This document shows, in pieces, positions 1 through 4,310 of a stretch of 5,564 bases of DNA. Origin of the DNA: Ktedonobacter racemifer (GTDB taxonomy: Bacteria; Chloroflexota; DTOL01; JACQYG01); contig DYIS01000186.1 in assembly GCA_020723545.1 (NCBI GenBank), positions 1-5,564 of the forward strand. The letters are read 5' to 3'. The notes under the pieces were generated by a model that made no database searches, was not told the DNA's origin, and worked only from the letters and a program-made list of their open reading frames with translations. The position numbers and the translations under genes were made by a program. Position 1 is the stretch's first letter, and the number at the start of each line of letters is the position of its first letter.

Positions 1-1226
1 GCCATCCAGTCCCCGGCCAGGTGGGAGGCAGGCTCGGTAAGGGTGACGATGGGGATGTCGTGGGGCGGCGGCTGGCCCTCGGTCACGGTCCTGGGGATGG
101 AATGGCAGATGTTGCACTGCAAGCGGATGTTATTTCTCTCCGCCGGGACGGCCGTGTCCGTGGCCAGGTGCTTTCCGTCGTGGCAGCGGAAGCAGCCGGG
201 AAACTCCTTGTGCCCAACGTTGTTGGGATAGGTCTGCCAATCCACCTCCAGGTGCGGAAAGTTCGTTTCCTTGTAGGTCGTCTCTAAGAGGTCGATGGCC
301 GTCTTGATGGCCAGGGACTTCTTGGAATATGTGTCGGGATAAGAGGACCGGTAAAAACCGTCCAGGCCATCGATGGCCTTCATGGCATCGTCCGGGGAAG
401 GATACCTGGCATTTAATACCTCTACGCCCTTTTTCTCGATAAAGGGGATGCTCTTGTCAATGCGCTGCAGGGCCAGGAGGTTGTCCATTGACAGCTCCGG
501 GGACCGGACCAGATGAGAGGCGCGGTTGTGGCAGTCAATGCAGTCCATGCGCCGCTTCGGAAGCCGGGCTATCTCCTCGGCAGAGATATTGGAACTGACG
601 TCCAGGTACTCCGTCTTCTTGCCGGATTTGTCTATCACCTGGACCCACGGGATATCCTGTTTGAACTTATCGGTGGCCACGTAATAGACGTCGGCCTCCA
701 CGTGCCAGTGAATGCCCATGCTCAGGCCGTCCCGGGAGGAGCCGCCCCGGGTCTTCATGATCAGGTAGGTGCGCGTCTCGGTGTTCTTTTCGTCGTCTTG
801 ATAACGCTTTATCTCCCGGATCTTATCGCCGTAGAATTTCTCCGGCCAGTGGCATTTCTCGCAAGTATCCCGAGATGGCCGGAGATTTCGGACCGTGATG
901 GGTAGCTCGTACCTGGTGAAGGCCACATCTATAACGTGGCGGCTGTCTTCAATACGGGTGGCAATGGCGGTGTTGACCCCCTTGCCGATGTGGCAATTGA
1001 CGCAGTCCACCCGGGCGTGGGGGGAGCGCTGGTAAGCAGTGTATTCCACCGGCATGGTGTGGCAGGTAGTGCCGCAAAAAGCCGGGGTGCTCATGTAATC
1101 CCAGGCATACACGACGCCCATGAACAGCACGATCATCACCAGGGCGGTACCGCCTACCAAAACGGCACGACGGCGCATCCGGGGCTGGCGAAGATCGATG
1201 AACTGAAAGATGCGCGGGGAAGCCAT
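1..1226 (-). CDS. NapC/NirT-type membrane-anchored multiheme cytochrome c (3' end outside window)
   Basis: The frame is open from ATG at 1226 to the left edge, giving 408 residues without a stop, so the C-terminus is missing. Seen: a basic N-terminus (RMRRR, residues 16-20), one membrane helix at about 20-42, then six haem c sites: CGTTCH (51-56, a CX3CH form), CVNCH (75-79), CEKCH (122-126), CIDCH (229-233), CFRCH (345-349) and CNICH (371-375). The block CHTMPVEYTAYQRSPHARVDC is typical of the NapC/NirT/NrfH quinol dehydrogenase family. A non-haem stretch (about 150-225, with HWHVEADVYYVA and IPWVQV) separates haems 3 and 4. Known of the family: it takes electrons from menaquinol at the outer face of the membrane and hands them to periplasmic partners. 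Start choice: AAAGGA lies 8 nt upstream of ATG 1226, while the in-frame ATG at 1253 has no ribosome site. It is separated from the cytochrome b gene by 181 nt, so it may be the last gene of the same operon or have its own signals. The family call is firm; the electron acceptor is unknown. Its overall plan recalls Geobacter ImcH, by inference only. Confidence 0.9.
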   Translation of the reverse strand, partial: MASPRIFQFIDLRQPRMRRRAVLVGGTALVMIVLFMGVVYAWDYMSTPAFCGTTCHTMPVEYTAYQRSPHARVDCVNCHIGKGVNTAIATRIEDSRHVIDVAFTRYELPITVRNLRPSRDTCEKCHWPEKFYGDKIREIKRYQDDEKNTETRTYLIMKTRGGSSRDGLSMGIHWHVEADVYYVATDKFKQDIPWVQVIDKSGKKTEYLDVSSNISAEEIARLPKRRMDCIDCHNRASHLVRSPELSMDNLLALQRIDKSIPFIEKKGVEVLNARYPSPDDAMKAIDGLDGFYRSSYPDTYSKKSLAIKTAIDLLETTYKETNFPHLEVDWQTYPNNVGHKEFPGCFRCHDGKHLATDTAVPAERNNIRLQCNICHSIPRTVTEGQPPPHDIPIVTLTEPASHLAGDWM

Positions 1227-1277
1227 ACGTGTTTTCCTTTCTCGACGAAACATGAAGGCCGCGCGGCGATGCGCCAG

Positions 1278-1293
1278 CTCAGGCCGGCCTGAG
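1278..1293. repeat. Perfect 16-bp palindrome in the spacer between the cytochrome b and NapC/NirT genes
   Basis: CTCAGGCCGGCCTGAG is its own reverse complement. It sits about 50 nt upstream of the NapC/NirT start. The core CAGGCCGGCC recurs at 1309-1318, 29 bp away. No T-run follows on the minus strand, so a simple intrinsic terminator is not supported. It could be an RNA-processing or attenuation hairpin, a protein-binding site, or chance in GC-rich DNA. The rest of the 181-nt spacer (1227-1407) shows no gene and no convincing promoter. Confidence 0.45.
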
Positions 1294-1407
1294 TCATTGC
1301 ACGGCACCCAGGCCGGCCACGCCGCTGCCTGAAGCTCAACATAAAGTCATATCGCCCTGCTCGGTAGCCTCCCCCAGTTTCGGCAGGAGGGGATATCCGG
1401 AGTTCTG

Positions 1408-2121
1408 CTAGGCGTGCTCTGAGCCATCGTTGTCCGCCGCAGCTTGCGATATCATCCTGGCATATTCCAGGGGATGCTCTTCGATCATGCGCTGCTTGGG
1501 GATCTTGCCGGTGAAGATGGAAGTGTCGAAAGGAAAGATCCCCGGGCGGAGGTGCGCGTTGTACACGTGCCAGGTGAGGATCACCAGTGCGGCCAAAATC
1601 GCCTCGCCGCCGTGAGCGGCCTTGGCCGCAGGGATTATTTCACCGGGCATAAAACGGGTGACCTGGGCCGGGAATATCATCATCACCCCGGTAACCCCCA
1701 TGATCACGAACCCCCAGACCACAGCCCAATACTCCACCTTCTGTTTGAAATCGTAGCGGTCGTACCGCGGCTCTACCTTCCGGCGGCCAAGGTAATACAA
1801 GAACGCCCCCCAGGCATCGGTCAGGTCCTTCACGGTGGGAAGCATCCCCAGGCTGGAACGCTTGGTGGCGATCTCGTAGGCGCTGTAGGCCAGGTGAAAG
1901 GCGCCCAATAACCCGAAGGTCAGGGCGGAGAGCCGGCGGATAAGGCGGGCGAGCTCGATGCCGCCGAAAAGAGCGATGACGGCATCGGAAAGCGCATAGG
2001 CGCTGAACTTCTGCGGCAGGCCGGTCAAACACAGCAAGGTGAAACTCACCAGGAGCACGATGTGTTCGATGCGCCGTACCAGATTGAACCGGACAAGCCA
2101 ATCTTTCTGAGCCTGGAACAT
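1408..2121 (-). CDS. b-type diheme cytochrome, formate dehydrogenase gamma / hydrogenase cytochrome b (cytochrome b561-like) family
   Basis: 237 residues, ATG at 2121 and TAG at 1408-1410, a normal length for the family. Four membrane helices are visible at about 18-36 (RIEHIVLLVSFTLLCLTGLP), 64-86, 130-152 and 168-190. Histidines placed to bind two haems b are H20 in helix 1, H76 in helix 2, and H170 and H185 in helix 4 (HGGEAILAALVILTWHVYNAH). The short segment LRPGIFPFDTSIFTGKIP after helix 4 is also seen in this family. Known role: the membrane subunit that exchanges electrons between haem b and the quinone pool for a partner carrying Fe-S clusters or haem c. It starts 6 nt after the 11-heme cytochrome gene. 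Its ribosome site AAAGGTG (2131-2137) overlaps the end of that gene, so the two are almost surely co-translated partners. There is no formate dehydrogenase or hydrogenase catalytic subunit in the window; the multiheme protein takes that place. Confidence 0.9.
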   Translation of the reverse strand: MFQAQKDWLVRFNLVRRIEHIVLLVSFTLLCLTGLPQKFSAYALSDAVIALFGGIELARLIRRLSALTFGLLGAFHLAYSAYEIATKRSSLGMLPTVKDLTDAWGAFLYYLGRRKVEPRYDRYDFKQKVEYWAVVWGFVIMGVTGVMMIFPAQVTRFMPGEIIPAAKAAHGGEAILAALVILTWHVYNAHLRPGIFPFDTSIFTGKIPKQRMIEEHPLEYARMISQAAADNDGSEHA

Positions 2122-2127
2122 GTAGCC

Positions 2128-3435
2128 CTACACCTTTCTCCGGCGATTCACTATGGACCGCACGTAGTCCAAAACGATGAACACCATCATCCCACCGATG
2201 GTGACAGGAATGAAGATCTTGTAGAACAGGTTCACGTAGTAGACTAAGGCGTAACGATCCTTATTGGGCTGGTAATGGCTCGTCCAGGCCGCCGGGAAGC
2301 TCTCTATGACATCGGGGTGACACTTGCGGCAGGTCTTCACTAGATTCTGCCGCACCACGGAAGACGTTGGGTCGTCCACCTTTTTGATGTCGTGCACTCC
2401 ATGACAGTCAGTGCAGACGGCCTTGTAGGTCCAGATGTTCGGGTTCTCTGCCTTGACCAGGCTCACCGTCACCCCGTGGAAGTCCGCCAGGTAGGTCTGG
2501 AACACCTGAGTGGAGATCTTGTACTTGCCCATGAGCTTCTCGTCGCTGTGACACTTGGAGCACATCTCCGGCGTGCCCGCCCGGAACGCGGCCACCCTGG
2601 GGTCGTGGATGTTATGGACGCCGTGGCAATCGGTGCACACCGGAACGTCCACGTTGCTCTCCTCCAGGAGCGCCTTGCCGTGCACGCTGGAGACATAGGC
2701 AAAGTAGATGTTGGAGTGGCAGGTGCCACAGGTATCCGAGATCCTCCGGCGGGGCTTGTTGGGAGGCGTTACGTAATGGGCGCTATGGCAATCCGTGCAA
2801 ACGGGTGCCTGGAAGTTGCCCCCGGCCAGGACCTTGGCGTGCATGCTGTCCAGAGTCCTGGTGTAGTTATCGGTGTGACACTTGCGGCAAAGCTGATAGG
2901 CGGTCAGTGCGTAGTCTCTCTTGTTGCGAGCCTGTAACTTCGGGTGAGGATAACCCTTGATGTCCACGTGGCAATCCGTGCAGCTCACGTCCCTGCCGCC
3001 GTGGACCGATTTGTAGAAGTTCTTGGTATCAATGAAGAGGGAAAGCTTGCTGCCATCGCCCAGGGTTGCGGAGAGCTCCGGGCTATTGTGGCACGAAAGG
3101 CAGGCCTGGTCTCCAGACCGGGCCGCCGGGGGCTGCATGGTGGGACCCGCGGGAGCGGTGGCTGCTGGTGCCGTGGGAGCCGCGGCGGGCCGGTGGCAGG
3201 CCAGACAGGTCTCGTTGCCGCGGCCCTTGTGGTTCTCGGGGGTGGCCTTGGCTCCGCCCTCGACGTGGCAGGTCAGGCAGTTGTCTCACCCCTCGATGGT
3301 ATGGGGAACCGTTGGCTGAGCTACCGGTTGCGCCCGCACCAGGGCGGGATTCTTTACTAGCAAAAACAGGGCTACTCCCAGGCCAACAGGGATCCCGAGC
3401 TCGAGAATTCTGGCCGCCAGGGACCAGACATGCAT
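2128..3435 (-). CDS. Membrane-anchored 11-heme cytochrome c interrupted by one in-frame TGA (codon 50)
   Basis: Read through one TGA at 3286-3288, this is a 435-residue protein in a single frame. Start ATG 3435 is chosen because AAGGAGG lies 5 nt upstream; an in-frame ATG at 3498 has no such site. Residues 1-35 form a signal/anchor helix (LGIPVGLGVALFLLV) ending near RAQ. Then come 11 CxxCH sites: CLTCH 53, CLACH 77, CLSCH 112, CTDCH 152, CRKCH 183, CTDCH 213, CGTCH 236, CTDCH 267, CSKCH 292, CTDCH 341 and CRKCH 369, several in 'CTDCHGVH' pairs typical of doubled-CxxCH / cytochrome c3-like proteins. A Pro/Ala-rich linker (about 83-105) splits haems 1-2 from 3-11. Residues 399-424 form a C-terminal helix followed by NRRRKV. 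If the TGA stops translation, only a 49-residue leader is made. A restart at Met100 (3138) would give nine haems but no export signal. All other haem sites and both helices are intact, which argues for a recent nonsense change, a sequencing error or recoding rather than an old pseudogene. Likely partner: the cytochrome b 6 nt downstream. Confidence 0.85.
3286..3288 (-). other. In-frame TGA inside the 11-heme cytochrome gene
   Basis: Context is ATC GAG GGG TGA GAC AAC TGC CTG ACC TGC CAC, that is IEG-stop-DNCLTCH. The same frame continues for 49 sense codons to Met100 and then to the end of the gene. From memory of the family, leader-proximal haems often read 'H-x-x-E-G-R-x-x-C-x-x-C-H', so CGA (Arg) to TGA by one transition is the simplest origin; TGG to TGA is also one step. 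A general code change is unlikely, because all Trp codons in the neighbouring cytochrome genes are TGG and the small plus-strand gene ends in TGA. Confidence 0.9.
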
Positions 3436-3440
3436 CCTCT

Positions 3441-3447
3441 CCTCCTT
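3441..3447 (-). promoter_or_regulatory. Strong ribosome binding site fixing the 11-heme cytochrome start
   Basis: Read on the minus strand, AAGGAGG is followed by AGAGG and then ATG at 3435. This 5-nt spacing and near-perfect Shine-Dalgarno match select ATG 3435 over the in-frame ATG at 3498, and place the predicted signal helix at the N-terminus. Confidence 0.85.
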
Positions 3448-3574
3448 GGAGAAAAGCCGAAGAACCGCCCCACCAGCGGGAAAGTCGAGGCTGGCCAAAG
3501 AGCCACGGCTGTCAGTTCTTACCGGCGCTCTCCCCTGACGCTCACCGGTTGGTTAGACACACTAAACGCCCGTA

Positions 3575-3603
3575 ATCATAGCACAAAAATCTGCTAAATG
3601 CAA
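3575..3603 (-). promoter_or_regulatory. Probable promoter of the cytochrome c/b genes (minus strand)
   Basis: On the minus strand, TTGCAT (3603-3598) is followed after 17 nt by TATGAT (3580-3575), and TGC before the hexamer makes an extended -10. The -35 match is weak (TTG only), but the extended -10 compensates. Predicted transcription starts near 3568, giving a leader of about 130 nt before ATG 3435. A second possible -10, TATTAT, lies just upstream with a TTGAAG at 15-nt spacing. This AT-rich island (about 3565-3680) stands out from the GC-rich surroundings. The 3436-3567 stretch holds this leader and no gene that I can support. Confidence 0.5.
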
Positions 3604-3640
3604 TAATATTATGGACCATTGTACTTCAATTCACTATAGA

Positions 3641-3669
3641 TTGACATGAGAGCCAGTGAGTGATATCAT
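3641..3669 (+). promoter_or_regulatory. Near-consensus sigma-70 promoter for the small CW-domain gene
   Basis: A perfect -35 TTGACA (3641-3646), a 17-nt spacer, and TATCAT (3664-3669, five of six consensus bases). Expected start of transcription is near 3676, giving a leader of about 134 nt before ATG 3810. It diverges from the cytochrome promoter; the two -35 boxes are about 37 bp apart. Confidence 0.75.
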
Positions 3670-3674
3670 TCACA
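3656..3674. promoter_or_regulatory. Operator-like palindrome over the -10 of the plus-strand promoter
   Basis: GTGAGTGATATCATTCAC (3656-3673) is symmetric in eight of nine base pairs. In a second register, AGTGA-TATCAT-TCACA (3659-3674) matches the CRP-type half-site pattern TGTGA-N6-TCACA at nine of ten positions. Known: CRP/FNR-family proteins bind such sites. Inference: a bound protein would cover the -10 and block the small gene, and would sit about 97-99 bp upstream of the predicted start of the cytochrome transcript, where activation is possible. No regulator gene lies in the window. Confidence 0.45.
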
Positions 3675-3691
3675 TTAAAGGACAGTTGCTC

Positions 3692-3788
3692 CCCAGCCGA
3701 TAGGCCTCGTGCTGGGCTCGGAAAAAGAAATGGCCTGTGATACCGACTCGCTCAGGCACCAAGGCGTGACGCTGCCTGGTTACGCCTT
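3692..3788 (+). promoter_or_regulatory. Structured 5' leader of the small CW-domain gene, possible cis-acting RNA
   Basis: Two hairpins are visible. P1 pairs CCCAGC+CGA (3692-3700) with TCG+GCTGGG (3707-3716), with one bulged T and loop TAGGCC. P2 pairs AAGGCGTGAC (3761-3770) with GTTACGCCTT (3779-3788): ten pairs, one G-U, loop GCTGCCTG. The P2 loop (TGCCTG, 3773-3778) can also pair with CAGGCA at 3753-3758, a possible pseudoknot. The P1 loop AGGCC can pair with GGCCT at 3732-3736. P2 ends 7 nt before the Shine-Dalgarno site, so folding could govern translation. I do not recognise a known riboswitch class. GC-rich DNA folds easily, so this is tentative. Confidence 0.35.
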
Positions 3789-3795
3789 AGTGTGC

Positions 3796-3806
3796 AGGAG
3801 GTGATC
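3796..3806 (+). promoter_or_regulatory. Full-length Shine-Dalgarno site of the small CW-domain gene
   Basis: AGGAGGTGATC matches the complement of the 16S rRNA 3' end over 11 bases, with 8 nt between AGGAGG and ATG 3810. It decides the start: an in-frame GTG at 3792 lies upstream of this site and is not expected to be used. Confidence 0.9.
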
Positions 3807-3809
3807 CAA

Positions 3810-4190
3810 ATGTTTGAGGATACCCTGGTCCTCGCGACGATGCTCTTCGCTCGCATCGGGCTGCCCCTCGTCCTGGCTCTGGCCGCCGGTGCCTTGCTGC
3901 GCCGCTGGTACCTGGCCCGAGGCGTGCAGCCGCTCGCCTACTCCATAAGGAGCGCCAAGCAAGCCGTTGGCGGCGGAAGGGCCACGCCCGCCTTCTCCCA
4001 CGTGCCTCGCTGCTGGGACGCTAAGAACTGCCCCCCGCAGGTCAGGGAGAAGTGCCCGGCCTATTCGCACCCGAAGATGCCCTGCTGGCTGGCGATCCAG
4101 TTGGTGGAGGGGCGAACGCCCACCGACTGCGCAACCTGTGTGCTACACTCGCCGGTGACGACCAACAATAGCGGCCGCCACCGGGCCTGA
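3810..4190 (+). CDS. Small one-helix membrane protein with a Cys/Trp-rich 'two-CW'-like domain
   Basis: 126 residues, ATG 3810 to TGA 4190. Residues 10-33 form a single membrane helix (FARIGLPLVLALAAGALL) followed by RRWYLAR, which suggests the remainder may lie on the cytoplasmic side. Residues 68-113 carry CWDAKNCPPQVREKCPAY, then PCW and CATC: two Cys-Trp pairs and six cysteines in all. This resembles the small 'two-CW' cysteine-rich domain seen near sensory and redox proteins, thought to bind metal or undergo redox chemistry; I recognise this by pattern only. There is no CxxCH, so it is not a cytochrome. It stands alone between divergent and convergent cytochrome genes, with its own strong promoter, leader and terminator. 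Its place suggests a role linked to cytochrome expression, maturation or redox sensing, but no function is shown by the sequence. Confidence 0.8.
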   Translation: MFEDTLVLATMLFARIGLPLVLALAAGALLRRWYLARGVQPLAYSIRSAKQAVGGGRATPAFSHVPRCWDAKNCPPQVREKCPAYSHPKMPCWLAIQLVEGRTPTDCATCVLHSPVTTNNSGRHRA

Positions 4191-4253
4191 ACGCCCCAGA
4201 CACATCCTGGTCACTGAAAACCTGGGGTCGACTCTACGAAGTGCCCGGCACGA

Positions 4254-4285
4254 AAACAGGCTGAGGCTCGAGCCTCAGCCTGTTT
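4254..4285. terminator. Bidirectional intrinsic terminator (perfect 32-bp palindrome)
   Basis: The half AAACAGGCTGAGGCTC is followed at once by its exact reverse complement, giving a stem of about 14 pairs with a TCGA turn. On the plus strand it runs into TGTTTCTGTT, 63 nt after the stop of the CW-domain gene. On the minus strand it runs into TTTTCG, 25 nt after the stop of the multiheme cytochrome. It fits termination of both converging transcripts. A weaker inverted repeat CCCCAG (4194-4199) / CTGGGG (4222-4227) lies between the plus-strand gene and this element. Confidence 0.85.
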
Positions 4286-4310
4286 CTGTTAACCCTGGTT
4301 CCTTAGAGAG

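Noticed and set aside
1227..1253. ATG at 1253 as start of the NapC/NirT gene
   Set aside because: It is in frame but lacks a Shine-Dalgarno site. AAAGGA sits between it and ATG 1226 at the right distance for the latter.
513..1292. Plus-strand open frames at 513-905 and 936-1292
   Set aside because: They lie opposite the NapC/NirT gene, have no recognisable domain, and the minus strand shows six haem sites there.
3286..3288. TGA reassigned to Trp or Gly across the genome
   Set aside because: Only one in-frame TGA occurs in well over a thousand cytochrome codons, Trp is always TGG, and the small plus-strand gene ends in TGA.
3083..3289. Minus-strand frame at 3083-3289 as evidence of a frameshift at the TGA
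   Set aside because: The original frame itself resumes with CLTCH and CLACH right after the TGA, so no shift is needed and this other frame is a shadow.
3436..3498. Upstream ATG at 3498 as start of the 11-heme cytochrome
   Set aside because: No ribosome site precedes it. It would add a 21-residue tail before a typical signal helix, while ATG 3435 has AAGGAGG at good spacing.
2392..3575. Plus-strand open frames at 2392-2937, 2944-3360 and 3066-3575
   Set aside because: They are antisense to the 11-heme cytochrome gene and its leader, and are explained by GC-rich codon bias.
3792..3809. GTG at 3792 as start of the CW-domain gene
   Set aside because: It lies before the strong AGGAGGTGATC site, which points to ATG 3810.
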